Shown in pieces: positions 12,601 through 25,200 of a DNA stretch of 64,000 bases. Position 1 is the stretch's first letter; each line of letters begins with the position of its first letter. This DNA is from Paulownia fortunei. Its lineage: Eukaryota > Streptophyta > Magnoliopsida > Lamiales > Paulowniaceae. The notes below the pieces were generated by a model. It was not told the DNA's origin and ran no database searches. It was given only the letters and a program-made list of their open reading frames with translations. Both the position numbers and the translations under genes were made by a program. The stretch lies in assembly GCA_019321725.1 (NCBI GenBank), contig CM033108.1, positions 5,650,001 to 5,714,000 on the forward strand, given 5' to 3'.

Positions 12601-15600
12601 TGCACAGGTTACATTTATTGAAGCTTTAGATCAACTCATGCCGGGCTTTGATCCTGAGATTGGAAAATTAGCTCAGCGAGTTCTCATCAATCCTCGCAAG
12701 ATTGATTCTTACACTGGTGTATTTGCTAGCAAGGTGCTTAAAAAACACATCTGCTTATTACATGCGAACAAATCAACCAACATGGATATCCAGTACATCG
12801 TTCAATTTTTGTGATTTTAACCCCATGTACAGATCACTCCAGCGAAGGATGGAAAACCAGTACAAATAGAGCTGATTGACGCAAAGACAAAAGAGCCAAA
12901 GGATACTTTAGAGGTAAGTTTCAGAAATCTTTCTTAGAGAAAATCTAGACTCGGAATTCCTACGTAATGGCGCCCTCTGCACATGATATTGCTTTACAGT
13001 TCACTACACTGCAGAGATAGTTGAATTATTATTCATATAAAGTGCTTGGTCAGCAGTTTAAGCAATCTGAGAAAAGAGATACAGTAAAGCACAATTATAT
13101 GTGAAGTCATGCATCCCAAGTTTCATTATCTGGAGTTGATAATCCCCCCCTTATCTGTAATCTTTTTTGGATGTTCTCACATTTTGGATAGTTGGACTAC
13201 ATTACTATTGCTGAATGCCAAAACTCGTCTGTTCCATTAGAGTTTGCTCCATCTGTTTTGGTTACTACTTTAAATGCTCTTGGAACCCTACGGATGTAAT
13301 GAGCTGTATGATTCCCTGCAGGTAGATGCAGCTCTTATTGCAACTGGAAGGGCCCCATTTACTCAAGGACTTGGTTTGGAAAATGTTAGTAAACTGGGAC
13401 AATAATAATGTAAAGTGATATACAAATTAATTTTACAATTTTGAAAGTCAATTCATTCAAATAAATTGATTTTTGTGCAGATTAATGTACAAACACAACG
13501 TGGATTTGTCCCTGTTGATGAGCGCATGAGAGTGATCGACGCAAATGGGAAGTTGGTGGGTCCGCAGTTTCTTTTTCTTATTTGTGATGTTCTCAAGCAT
13601 TCATTTATACATTTGTGCCTTTTATGACCTGAAGTTCTGATTATTAGGTTCCTCATTTGTACTGCATTGGTGATGCTAATGGGAAATTGATGCTTGCCCA
13701 TGCAGCAAGTGCACAAGGAATCTCTGGTATGAACTTCATATGAAATTTCAACAATTTGATGTTCTCTATCAAGTTTTATAGTCATTAATTTCTGGAATTG
13801 GTTTTAGTTATTGAGCAAGTATCTGGGAATGACCATGTGCTGAATCATTTAAGCATTCCAGCAGCATGTTTTACCCATCCTGAAATCAGTATGGTTGGAT
13901 TGACAGAGGTATATCTTTTCCATCTGGAATTTTCCATTTATACAATGACTACTGACTCTTTTTTGAGATTCTCTACATTTTTCTCTCCTGTGTGTTTGAA
14001 ATGTTTTCCTTCTTTCCTTTCTCCCCTTTCCTGCAAATCTAGTATTATAGGAAATATGGCTGTAAACTGCTTGCTATTTCAGGAAGGGCCTTCGCTTCGT
14101 ATGTGCATCTACTTTTTAAATATATCATGCAAGTAACTTTTTTCTTCTGTTGATGACTTGGAAAATAATTGTTAGGTAATGAGGAGCCATAAATCACTTT
14201 GAGTAGAAACTTCATGATAATTTGTTCGGAGAAAGAATGTTTTCTTGAGTGATTCCTCGTGTTAATTTACAGTGACTCCATTTAGGTTAAAGGACTACAA
14301 GGCTTGTTTACTTATGATAGTGGTAAAAGGATAAAATGCATATTTGATCGTAGACTTTTGCCAAAAAAAGAAAAAATAAATCTTTCTTCAGTGCAAATTT
14401 CAGTGATTTTTTTTTTGTCTCAGTAGTAAAAAGATTCTGAAAGAAGTATAATGAAAATAGAAGAACAAGTGTAGTTTATTGTGTAAAGGTAGTTTCCTTA
14501 TTATTTATTCTTAGTACTGCTGCTAAAATTTCTTCAATTTTTTAGCCTCAAGCAAGAGAAAAAGCTGAGAAGGAAGGATTTGAAGTAAGCATTGCCAAGA
14601 CAAGTTTCAAAGCAAACACAAAAGCCCTTGCTGAAAATGAAGGGGAAGGACTGGCCAAGGTGATGCGTTAATCATAATAAGTTGACGTAGTGTTAGTTCA
14701 CTTGATTTATTTTTTGCGCTCTCAATTCCTTTGGTCAGGACTGCTGAATTGAATCGTTGGGGAAAGGGGATTCAAAGAATTACAAATTCTGTTGTTTAAT
14801 ATGATACACTTTTCAAGGAACATATTTCAAAAGTAATTTGCACCCTATCCTCCTCCCTTGTATAAAGCTAATTTTTAATAAGACCAGAAAAGAAAAGAAA
14901 ATTTTCCAAACTCTATATGAACCTCCCCAGGATATGTCGTCGCCTGTCTCGCCCCCTGGCCACAAGTCCTGGATTTTTTCAATACTTCTTTTTTTCTCTT
15001 TTTGATAAGATAAACAATTTGATATAGATACTGAATCTGTTATGTTGTGCAGTTGATATACAGGCCTGACAATGGCGAGATCCTTGGGGTTCATATTTTT
15101 GGATTGCATGCCGCAGATCTTATACATGAAGCATCAAATGCCATGGCCATGGGAACACGCATACAGGTACATTTTCCTTTCAGTTTACACATGCTATAGA
15201 AATAAACCATTTTACTCCTAAGCCTTTAGGTTGGGTACCTAATTTGTAAATTGTTAACCTGCCAAGCAAGACATGTCTTGTATGATATATGAAGTCATTA
15301 TTTTCAAATATAATTTGTTAAAAATCAAAAGCTGATATGTGAACATCCATTGGAAAAGTTAAACATTTGGAGCACAAAAAGATTTGTGCCTTTTAAAAAG
15401 GTAACCAACGCCCAATGGTGTAGAATAGATTCATCCACTGTTTGAATTATGCAAGCTTTATTAAAAAGCATAGTAATTTTCTTTGCAGACTCTTCTTTTC
15501 TTCTTTTTTAATTTTACAAATTTATTTGGTTGTGTTTGGGGCCTTCGTGAATATATAGGTTTCTAGCAATGAAGTTTATAGTTGCTAGGAAAGGTTGTAC

Positions 15601-16529
15601 ACAAGAAGGATCTGACCTGAGTGATTTTTATTTTTCTTTCAACTACACCAAAAACAAATCAAATTATAGGCCAAGGGATATTCTTTCATTTGTAATGATA
15701 TCACCAGAGTTTCAATTTCAGTTCAAATAATTTGCTTTTATGTTCAGATGCTTATTATTTGCTGCTACTCTTGCACTCTACAGGACATAAAATTTGCAGT
15801 GCATGCGCATCCAACCTTGTCTGAAGTGCTAGACGAACTCTTTAAATCAGCAAAGGTAACCTATTGGTTCTTTATAGAACTCTGGATAGAACCAGGTTTG
15901 TACTTTGACAGTATAATCCAATTTGCATCCTCACCAATACCATACAAACTAAAAAGAAAAGGTCTTTTCTTAGTGCTGACTTGAGTTTGTCATGCTGAGG
16001 CTCTGATGAGTTTTCTGGTTCTATGCATGGCTCATCATAGTCCATATGTAGCTAAAATAATAAGTTACTAGGTTGTGCCAGTCTCTCTTTTGGCAATCAG
16101 AAATGAGACTGCAAAGTGCTAGCCAGAATCCCTTATGCACTTACAAATATAAACTGCAAGGTACCTAAATTAATAAGTTACTAGGTTGTGCCAGTCTCTC
16201 TTTTGGCAATCAGAAATGAGACTGCAAAGTGCTAGCCAGAATCCCTTATGCACTTACAAATATAAACTGCAGGTAAAAGGGAAACCGTCCTTAAATCCTG
16301 AACCGCAGCCCCCTCTCATTTTCCAATGGTACATAAGATGACCTGTTTCACTCAAATAATATGCTTGAATAGAGATATTGTCTCTACTGCATTGCTGGTG
16401 CATCTTTGTGTCCATGTCAAACTCCCATTGATGATATCCTCTAAAGAAAGTAACATACTTCCACATTCTTTCTTACTGCAGGTTAAGGGCAGCACCTCTA
16501 GTACAGTTCCTGAGCCAGTTCCGGTCTAG
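9697..16529 (+). CDS. LPD1: Plastidial dihydrolipoyl dehydrogenase (E3)
   Basis: FAD enzyme that reoxidises dihydrolipoyl groups with NAD+; here the E3 subunit of the chloroplast pyruvate dehydrogenase complex, which supplies acetyl-CoA for fatty acid synthesis. Fifteen exons: 9697-10026, 10917-11063, 11708-11842, 11962-12079, 12230-12354, 12608-12733, 12833-12913, 13322-13384, 13481-13555, 13648-13726, 13808-13908, 14546-14659, 15053-15166, 15784-15855, 16482-16529. They give 575 residues, close to Arabidopsis LPD1/LPD2. A Ser-rich, Arg-rich transit peptide fills about residues 1-75. The FAD site is [10 protein letters not shown], the redox disulfide is Cys126/Cys131 in [13 protein letters not shown], and the NAD site is IVGSGYIG (265-272). 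The C-terminal catalytic motif HAHPTLSE places the active His at 545 and Glu at 550. The transit peptide and the VNRGCVPSK form separate it from the mitochondrial E3. Introns carry local duplications and a possible CACTA relic. Confidence 0.95.
10152..10329. repeat. 89-bp tandem duplication in LPD intron 1
   Basis: Two adjacent, slightly diverged copies with an 89-bp period lie at about 10152-10240 and 10241-10329. Both contain AAGTTTAAAACATGATGTCC, and both end in a CTGACCTTA(T/G)TCGG-like stretch. The repeat lies wholly inside intron 1. Confidence 0.8.
10565..10753 (-). mobile_element. Possible CACTA-type transposon end in LPD intron 1
   Basis: On the minus strand a sequence begins CACTACTACGTG (plus 10742-10753). 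It is followed over about 180 bp by repeated TGTCA/TGACA words in both orientations. A CACTAC terminus with clustered subterminal repeats is typical of CMC/EnSpm elements. No opposite end, transposase or 3-bp target duplication was found, so this is at best a solo end or a short non-autonomous relic. Confidence 0.35.
16058..16275. repeat. Recent 113-bp tandem duplication in LPD intron 14
   Basis: About 100 bp starting TAATAAGTTACTAGG is repeated with a 113-bp offset (16058-16162 and 16171-16275). The shared part looks identical, which suggests a recent event. The second copy ends in CTGCAG followed by an open reading frame, creating a possible alternative splice acceptor at 16272. The first copy has CTGCAAG instead. 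Confidence 0.85.
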
Positions 16530-17062
16530 GCTTCCTGGAGTGTTGTAATTTTTTGAAATATGTGATTTCACAAGGTTTCAAAGCTTCCCGTCTGTGGAGA
16601 GGAAATGCTAAACGGACTGTCTTACGTAGTGCTGCCATTGTTCTCCATGTACCGATAATTACTCATCAAGTTTGTGTAACAAGGTACCATGCTATAAATT
16701 TCTGGACTTGTATACAAACATTTGGTTCACTTTTTTGGTGCTCTAGGAATCCAATTTTGTCAATGACAGCCATCAGTTTGTTGTATGAGTTTGTCGAATT
16801 TGAAATAAAACTTGTCAGTCAAATAAGATAGTTATCTATGCTTGTTGTAGCAATATATGGGGTATAAAATTTCAATTATCTTAGTGCATTATGTTTATGT
16901 GATGAATGTAATGTGGACAGAATGGGTATAATTCCAAGTTTCAGTTTCTGGAAATGGAAAATTTTGCGAATTTGTCTATATGAATATCATACTCGCATAC
17001 AAACATTCACATGCATTAGGAATATACCTATGTAGCATTTGTCTATGATACAAATGAAAGGC
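16530..17062. other. LPD 3' UTR and spacer
   Basis: The sequence after the LPD stop looks like a 3' UTR of a few hundred bases, with an AATAAA at about 16804. The remainder up to the Copia insertion holds nothing I recognise. Confidence 0.5.
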
Positions 17063-17067
17063 AAGGT

Positions 17068-17297
17068 TGTTAAGAATCAAGAATCAGAAATACGAATGAG
17101 AATGATACAGAAAAATTGAAGGGATTATCTGGTTATTTTATTGAAGAATAACGTTGGCTATTATATAGCCTTACATAATAATCTGAAATCAATGAAGAAG
17201 ACCCATGTCTAACAAATCCTAATAACATGGTATGACTAAATCAAACAAATCATTTACCCATAAGAATAGGAATTTATTAACTAAGTGCTGCCTAACA
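17068..17297 (-). repeat. 3' LTR of the Copia element
   Basis: A 230-bp repeat with TG..CA ends. It matches the sequence at 21261-21931 once the nested 453-bp element is ignored. It retains about 26 bp (around 17130-17160) that are missing from the other LTR. A purine-rich tract, AAGGGAGGAAT on the minus strand, abuts it at about 17298-17310 as the polypurine tract. Confidence 0.88.
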
Positions 17298-17328
17298 ATT
17301 CCTCCCTTAAACTGAATGCTACAAGCAC

Positions 17329-20300
17329 TCAGTTTATATCAATCTCATAACAAACTCCCATAATCCCTCGCAACTTCAAGAAAACATTCAGCTTGAGTGG
17401 TTTAGTCATTATATCAACCAATTGTTCTTGTGTGCTACAATGCACCAACTCCACAGTACCAGCTTTCGTGAGCTCTCGAAGGAAATGGAAATGCACATCT
17501 ATTTGCTTAGTACGACCATGCATTACTGGATTCTTTGAAAGTTTGATTGCTAAGCTACTATCACAACGAATAATAATTGACTTGCCTTGATTTTGACCCA
17601 ACTTTTCCAATACCCTTTTGCACACGAAGATACAGCGGTAAACTCTGCCTCTGTGGTAGATAGACTTACTACTTATTATTTTTTTGATGACCAAGATACT
17701 GCTCCTGAACTTAATAAAAACACATAACCTGAAGTGCTTTTTCTATCTTCCAAATCCCCAGTATAATCACTATCAGTGTAAGCAACAAGTTCATTATCTC
17801 CTCTCTTCCTATAGAAAATTCCAAACCCAATTGTTCCTTTCAAATATCTCAACACCCTTTTTGCCACCTGTAAATGAAGTTAAGTAGGATTCTCCATATA
17901 CCTACTAATAAGGCTCACCACAAACATTATGTTAGGTCGTGTAGCTATGAGATACATGAGACTACCCACAATCTGTTTAAAGTAAGTCTTGTCCACCTTA
18001 ACTCCACATTCATCCTTCATGAGTTTACAGTCTGGAACAATAGGATTATAAATAAAATTACTTTTATCCATTCCAAATCTTTGCAACACTTCCAATGCAT
18101 ACTTTATTTGACTAATAAAAACACCATTTGATCTTTGCAAGACTTCAAGACCAATGAAATACCTCATCTTACCAAGATCAGTCATGTAAACATCAGTCAT
18201 GTCGAACTCATGATTCATGGAATTTTTGAACTCTGTAAACATCAAATTATCATTTCCAGTAAGAATGAGATCATCAACATACAAATTTACGATTAATACT
18301 TTGTCTTATTTTCTTGTCTTGATGAACAATGTATGCTCGTAGTCACAGTTCTCAAAACCTTCCCTCATGAAATAAGCTTCTACACGATTGTACCAAGCAC
18401 GTGGTGCTTGTTTAAGTCCATAAAGTGCCCTTTTTAATTTATAAACCTTATGCTCGTTTCCCTTTTGCACATAACCAAAAGGCTACTCAACAAAAACCTC
18501 TTCATTTAACTCACCATGTAAAAATGCAGACTTCACATCTAGTTGATAGATAGTCCATCCTCTTTGAGCTGCAAGTGCTATAACTAAATGAATTGTTTCC
18601 ATGCGTGCCACAGGTGCGAACACTTCTGTATAATCTACCCCCATGCTGCTGAGAATATCCTTTCACTACAAGCCTAGCCTTGTATTTGTCCACTTTTCCA
18701 TTTTCATTAAATTTAGTTTTATAAACTCATTTCACTCCAACTGTCTTTCCTCCTTCAGGTAACTCCATCAATTCCCATGTGCCATTTTTTTTATTGCTTC
18801 CATTTCCACATCCATGGCTTTTCTCCATTTCTCACTCTTCACAGCATCTTCAAAGAAAATAAGATCAACAGCTGCAAACATGGCCAATTGAGCTTCATTA
18901 TCTTCTTCAGAAAGTCCTCCTCCTGTTTCATAATCTCTCATCCAAACTGGTGGTCTCCTATTCCTCCCTTCATTTGAGTTAGGAGAGCTTTCTTCAGTTA
19001 AAGAATAAGAGGATAGTGCCTCCACTTCTTCTTCTATGTCAGCATCAAGATCAGATTCATTCCCCTCTTCAATCTCATCAATTTCAGTCGCTTCCTCTTC
19101 ACAAGCACCCTATTCCAAATCATGAACAATTGCTTCTTCATATTTCTTATCCCAACCCCAATTCTTGTCTTTTTCGAATACAACATCCTTGCTTATTACT
19201 ATTCTTTTTGAAGTTGGGTCATAAAGTCTGTAAGCCTTCGACTCTTCACTAAATCCCAACAGAACACAACTCAAGCTCTTATCATCTAGCTTGGTTCTTT
19301 TACTGTCAGGCACATGAACATGTGAGATACATCCAAAAACTCGAAAATACTCAACTGAAGGCTTGACTCTACTCCAAGTTTCTTCTAGAGTCTTGTTTCT
19401 TACTGCCAATGTTGGACTACAATTCAAGACATGCACCGTCCAGTTAACTGCTTTAGGCCAGAAAGTTTTGGAAATTTTCTTTCATAATGGTTCTGTTTTT
19501 TCATTTTGCGACTCCATTTTGTTGGCCCATGTATGCAGCTGTCAATTGTCTTCGTATACCATTTATATCACAAAAATTAGTAAACTCTTCTGATGTAAAC
19601 TCTCCTCCCCGATCAATACGTAAGCCTCTGATAAATGAGTTTGTTTCATTTTCAACATGAATCTTAAAACTTTTGAAAATAGCAAAGGCTCCTGATTTCT
19701 CTATTAAGAAGTAAACCCATGTTTTTCTACTAAAATCATCAATAAAGGTAATTAAATACCTTTTCTTGCTATTGGACATAGGCTTAATTGGTCCACAAAT
19801 ATCAGCGTGCACTAACTGAAGAATTTGTGAAGCTCTCCAAGTGCTCTTCTTTGGAAATGAGTCCCTGTGTTGCTTCCCTATCAAACAATCCTTACATAGC
19901 CTCAATGGAGACTTAAGTTGTGGTAAACTATTCACCATCTTCTTCTGTTGAAGAGTCTTTAAGCCCTTAAAACTCAAGTGTCTATATCTACAATGCCAAA
20001 GTTGCACCATATCTTCTGTAATTGTGTTGAAACAAGTAGAGGCTATAGGCTGAGATATAGCATGTAGTATAAACATTCGATTCGAAGACATCTTTGAATC
20101 CATGATTAAGCCTCTCTCAGGATGAAACACCTTACACTTTCCATGTTGAAATAGAATGGCAAGCCCCTTTTCTTGCAATTTCCTAATGCTCAGCAAGTTG
20201 TTCTTCAGCTCTGGCACATAAAATACTCATGTGATAATCTGCACTATTCCATTTACTTGTAGCCTTATGTTTCCCTTTCCAAGTACATTCATGCTTGAGT

Positions 20301-21240
20301 TGTTGCCTAGTTTCATAGAGTCTCTGAAACTTCCATCCAAATCTGAGAAGTAATCCTTCTTTCCACACATATGATTGATGCATCCAAAGTCAAGGAACTA
20401 TATATCTTCTTTATTGGCATTATTCATCTCTATGTATGTCATCAATAGTATCTCTTCTTGAGTCTCTGCATAGTTCACTTCTTTTTCCTTGCTTGTACAT
20501 TCCCATTGAAAATGCCCTAGCTTGTGACAATTATAACACTCTACCATGGCTTTGTCAAAGCTTTGTCTGCCTCTTCCCCTTCCTCTTCCTCTATAACTTC
20601 CACGACCTCAACCTCTTCCTCAAGATTGATCTCCATGAGTAATCTTCAAAGCATGTTCTTCTTCAATATGTGAAATCATGCATTGTTCATGCACAAGCAA
20701 GCTGCTTTGCAACTCATCAATGGTTAATGTTTCTGTATCCTTAGACTCCTCAATGGAACAGACAACATAATCAAATTTGGAAGTCATAGATCTCAAAAAA
20801 ATTCAACAATAGCAACATCACCCATATTCTCACCATTTGCTTTCATCTTGTTAGCTATGGTAAGGGTTCAAGCAAAATACTCATTCACAGATTCTCCAAC
20901 CTTCATGTGAAGAATTTCAAACTCCTTACGGAGAGCTTGCAAGTGTGCACACTTAACTCATATTGTACCTTGATACTTCTGCTTCAAAGAATCCCATATG
21001 TTTTTCGTTGTATCCTTGTTAAGGATCGTCTCCAGGATTAAACGATCTAATGCTTGAAATAGATAGTTCTTTATTTTTAAATCTTTCAATTTCTGATCTT
21101 CAATGTTCTTCCTCTGTTCATCTGTGATAACGACACCAACTGCTGCTGCAGGAATTCCATTATCCACCAAGCCCCAGTACTCCTTTGAATGCAAGAAGTT
21201 CAAGTAGAAGACTGCTGTTTCTAACTGTAACCAGGCCACT
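17329..21240 (-). pseudogene. Copia gag-pol remnants
   Basis: Broken polyprotein of the Copia element. Recognisable pieces on the minus strand are gag (about 20600-21240), a zinc knuckle CYNCHKLGHFQWEC (about 20496-20540), protease around 20370-20402, integrase (19501-20217, with HHCC zinc residues and the DICGP and DDFSRKTW blocks), reverse transcriptase (about 17880-18850, with YVDDLILTGND), and RNase H (about 17329-17867, with YTDSDYTGD and KSTSGYVF). The protease site shows a stop just before its FLD motif and Phe in place of the usual Ser after the catalytic Asp. Further stops separate the remaining frames. Confidence 0.9.
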
Positions 21241-21242
21241 GA

Positions 21243-21260
21243 CTTGGCTCTGATGCTAAA
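21243..21260 (-). other. Copia primer-binding site
   Basis: Immediately inside the 5' LTR, the minus strand reads TTTAGCATCAGAGCC. This resembles the usual plant Copia site TGGTATCAGAGC, which pairs with the 3' end of initiator tRNA-Met. It has a few changes, in keeping with an old element. Confidence 0.7.
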
Positions 21261-21931
21261 TGTTAAGAATCAAGAATCAGAAATACGAATGAAAATGATA
21301 CAGGAAAATTGAAAGGGATTCTCTGATTATTAATAGCCTTACATAATAAACTAAAAACAATGAAGAAGACTCATGTCTAACAAATCCTAATACCATGGTA
21401 TGACTAAATCCAATATTTTCAAAATCAGATCAGACCGGCTGGTTCAACCAGTTTAACCGGGAATCAGAGGTCGGTCCGATCCAATTTTGCTCAAAAACCG
21501 TTTTGACCGGTCAAAATTGGTCAACAATCGGTCAAACCGGTTTTGACCGGTTTTTATATTTTTTTTATTTTTTGTTTTAAATTTTTATAAAGGTTTAAAT
21601 TTGATATTTTGTTATATTTATGTGATTATTTGAATTTTGTGTTTTGTTATATGTATTTTTATGTAACTATTTATTTATTTTTACATTTAAAATGTATTAC
21701 ATAATAATTAATTTATTATATTATCATTTTATATAAAAAAAATAAAAAAAATATAATTAATTTTTATTAAACCGGTCCGACCGCCGGTTGAATCGGTCCA
21801 ACCAGTTGAACCGCTAAGTTTAACAAAATCGATTTCATCACCGATTCGATTATAAAAATATTTACTAAATCAAACAAATCATCTACCCATAAGAATAGAG
21901 ATTTATTAACTAAGTGATAACATGCCTAAGA
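21261..21931 (-). repeat. 5' LTR of the Copia element, interrupted
   Basis: Second LTR, split by a nested insertion at 21411-21863. Without the insertion and its target duplication it is about 210 bp. Relative to the other LTR it has scattered substitutions and a short deletion. It ends GCCTAAGA where the other copy ends GCCTAACA, so the terminal CA has changed. Confidence 0.82.
21411..21863. mobile_element. Non-autonomous hAT-like element nested in Copia LTR
   Basis: A 453-bp insertion flanked by a perfect 8-bp target duplication, ACTAAATC (21403-21410 and 21864-21871). The uninterrupted sequence in the other LTR has a single copy, which confirms the insertion. Its ends share AATATTTT in inverted orientation. 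The subterminal regions are rich in ACCGGTT and GGTCAAAA words, in opposite orientations at the two ends. An 8-bp target duplication is the hAT hallmark. There is no coding capacity. Confidence 0.82.
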
Positions 21932-21936
21932 ACGGT

Positions 21937-24900
21937 TTCATGCAAATTCCAATGGAAGCTTGATTGGTCGAATTCAAGTTAACTCTTGGGTAAATGAATT
22001 TATGGAAGCTTGATTGATTTAAACTTCAAGAAAATTGACTATTTTATTAAACAAGTATAATTATGTAATTGGTTGCGTTTATAATTATGTAATTGGTTGT
22101 GATTCGATTAAATTGAATTTAAATTGAAATTTTTATTTTTGTTACTAATTAAAGATAGTATGAGCTCAAGATTTGTTACTTTTAGAATTCAACTGAAAAC
22201 TCCGGTGATTGAAATCATGGCCCAGAGTCGAATTATATTCCCAAATGTGCCCTTTTATTACTTTTCTGAGTCAATCACATTCTTCTCTGAGGATGACTGC
22301 GGCCTTAAAATTTAATGAAGTAATCTATGTGAATATTTTTTATTTTTTATTTTTTTTCAAAAGAACAATTATGTAGATATTCATTATATTTTAAGATTTG
22401 ATTATATTATCAAAAGATATGTTTATTTTGAAAAATTATGCTGACAGTCTGTAGGATGGAAAAGTGATTGGAAAGGTCAAAATAACTATTTTTTGCCCCT
22501 CCAAAAAATGGCTAAAAACAATCAGTCAAAAAATGAAATATTATGTGGACCAAAAAAAAAACCCTAAATTTCAAATTTAAAAAATTCCACCTTTTCTCTA
22601 TTGGTAGAGGCTTTGGATGAAGGAGGAGGAAAATAGATAAATAAAGTAATAAAATTGAAGAAAATAATAAAAAATGAGAAAAGTAAAAAATAAAAACTAA
22701 TTGTTATAATTAATTGGTTTTTCTTTTGTCACTAATTAATTATTAAGTTTTTAATTAATTAAAAATTACTCCTCGGTCAATAAATAGTTCAATTGCACGG
22801 TAGAATAATTAATTCTTAGCGCACTATTAAAGATTTAATCATTTTTTTATTATTTAACTAATTCAAAATTAATTAGTTATTTATTACTTAATTAGTAAAT
22901 ATTAACTTAGTTATCATTGGTTAAAAACTAATTACTACTTATTTAAGTTCTTAAAAATTATTGTAAATAACAATTATTTGATTAGTTAAATAATTATTTT
23001 ATTGTTTGGTTAGTTAAAAATAAATGATTGTATTTACTTTGTTGGTTAAAAGTTAATTACTCATTACATTGATTTCATTTTTGTTGAAAGATAATAGCTA
23101 AAATAAGGTTACATTAAAAAGAAAAAAGAAAGAAAAGTTAATAAATAAAAATTAAAAGAAAATAAAAAATCTAAAAAATTTGGAAAAGCAACATCATCAA
23201 TTTTTTTGGCCAGGAGAATATCAAAGAAAGGAATTAATAATAAATCCACCAAAGGTTTCGGTATATTTTTTAAATAAAAAATTACCTAAGGATTTCTTTG
23301 GGATTATAGATCAATTGTTAGATCACGCCCTAATACTCTGAATGGGTATTTATGCAAATATCCCTTAAAAAAAACAAAACCAATATTTATTTTGTGATTA
23401 AGTGAATATTATCCGATAAATTGTCACAAGTTCACTTCACACCTTAAATAAATTTGAGTTTTATGTATGTATAATCTACTATTTGTAATTAAAAAATTAA
23501 AATTTTACAGAAATGAAATTAGAAATAGTTTCATTCAAATTGGAACAAATATTTTACTAATGTTAAGTCCATAAATCCAAGCATAATGAATCAGAATTTG
23601 CAACACAGCGCTTGGACAAAAGTAAAATACAAACACCAAAAGATCATAAGATATTTCTATACAAGGATGGAGTTAATCAGTTAAGTCCTAGGAATTCAAC
23701 TTGTACTATTCTTATCTTTATAAAGTAATAACTTGGAATTTTTATTTTTATTTTTAAAAAATGAAAGTTTATATCGATATTACAATGTCAAATTCTGAAA
23801 AATATGAAACAAAAATACTTGATGACCATAAAAAGCAACCAAAGCATGAATATCTTCATTATTATTCTGTTTTCTTCAGTTTTCTGGAGATTGATTTGTA
23901 TATTGAGCAACTTTTACGAAAGTATGTGTAATTAAACGTATATTATGGGATGTTCGTAAATATTAAAAAAATAAAAGTTTATGTAATTTTAATGAGTTAC
24001 AAATGAGTCATTTCTTAGAAAGCATTAAAATTTCTCAAATTTTAGTTTTAGAAAAATTAATTGTAATAGAATATGATTTTCATAATTTTTTCTATAGTAA
24101 TCAATAAAGAAGTCAAGTTAAATTAAGGGCAAACATGGGTTTTCTTTAACAGGTTTGTAAGCCTATAATGGACGACTAGTAGCTTGTTTGGTGTCATTTT
24201 CAATCTCTTTTTATGTTTCCAACTTTTTCCGGTTGAAAAGAGTAAAAAATAAAAATTATATTCTATATTAATTATATATAGATCGAAAATAAAAATAAAT
24301 TTATTTTATAATGTTTTTTATGTAAAAAGATGTGAAATATAAATAAGTGAAAAAAATAATTCACATGTGTATTTTCATTAATAATTTTGACAAAAAAAAG
24401 TTAAAATGAGACTAAGTAGTATTTCTAATAAAAATTAAAAATATATAAAATAAATCATTTTTTCAAAAGTTCATTTTGAAAAAATGCAAAATTATGATTT
24501 TTAAATTTTTTTCTTATACTTTTACAAAATGAGCGTTAAAGTATATTTTTATCAAACATTTAACAATATTTATAACCATTTTTCAAAAAAATTCATATTA
24601 AAAATATGAACTTTCATTTTAAAAGTGGTCCAAACATGAACATAATCGATCTTGGTAGTCTTTACGAATTACACGAACAAATAGAAAAATACTTGTGGAG
24701 TGTTTTATATTAAAAAAAAAAATAATCATATTATATTAAGAGTGTTATTATTCATATTATGAATTATAAATTTCACTATTAAAAGTGTTATAAAATAGAC
24801 TTGTTCAAGTAACAATTTTCCAAACATGCACCACGTTTAAGACAAATAATTTCATTCAAATTTCAATCCATTTATTATGATTGATGAGTCTTTTAACCAA

Positions 24901-25200
24901 ACAAAGCGGCGCCTCTCGCCAAACAATTGAAAATTGTGAATCCAATCGTCTCTCTTTCTCTCTCTAGGGTTCGGTAATTATTTATATCCTCGCACATTAC
25001 TTTTTCTCTTTCCAAGAAAAGGCAAAAGCAACGAAAACAGCAAGCAGCGATCGCGATTCGAGGCGTTGAGCCAATCGAGAGATTGCGAACCGCACAGCGT
25101 TCGTTGATCGATCGATCGATCCATTTGGTGAATTCTTCGGATCGGAGGTGGATTATCTGTTCAATTGATCAATCATCAATTTATAAATAAAGATCAGAAA
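21937..25200. other. AT-rich spacer upstream of SAR1
   Basis: No gene seen. There is a small tandem repeat of ATAATTATGTAATTGGTTG near 22055-22100 and long AT-only stretches at 22650-23200. Sequence at about 24175-24640 has TTGTTTGG-like inverted ends and may be a foldback element. The SAR1 leader begins around 24900-24950 with CT-rich sequence, and a short (GATC)n stretch lies at about 25107-25122. Confidence 0.55.
24175..24640. mobile_element. Possible foldback/MITE
   Basis: The left side reads TTGTTTGGTGTCATTTTC, and the reverse complement of the right side reads CATGTTTGGACCACTTTTAA. These are similar ends around an AT-rich, non-coding core of about 460 bp. The match is imperfect and I see no clear target duplication. 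Confidence 0.35.

Larger units (their letters stand above)
17068..21931 (-). mobile_element. Decayed Ty1/Copia LTR retrotransposon
   Basis: Full-length but dead Copia element in minus orientation. LTRs lie at 17068-17297 (3') and 21261-21931 (5', enlarged by a nested insertion). Flanking 5-bp sequences AAGGT (17063-17067) and ACGGT (21932-21936) look like a target duplication with one mismatch. From right to left the domain order is gag with a CX2CX4HX4C zinc knuckle, protease, integrase (HHCC and DDE-type core), reverse transcriptase with YVDD, and RNase H. This order (integrase before reverse transcriptase) defines Copia. The reading frame is broken by several stops and frameshifts, so it cannot be active by itself. 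Confidence 0.93.

Noticed and set aside
25165..25200. In-frame extension upstream of SAR1
   Set aside because: It begins with TTG, and the SAR1 family starts exactly at MFFFDWF.
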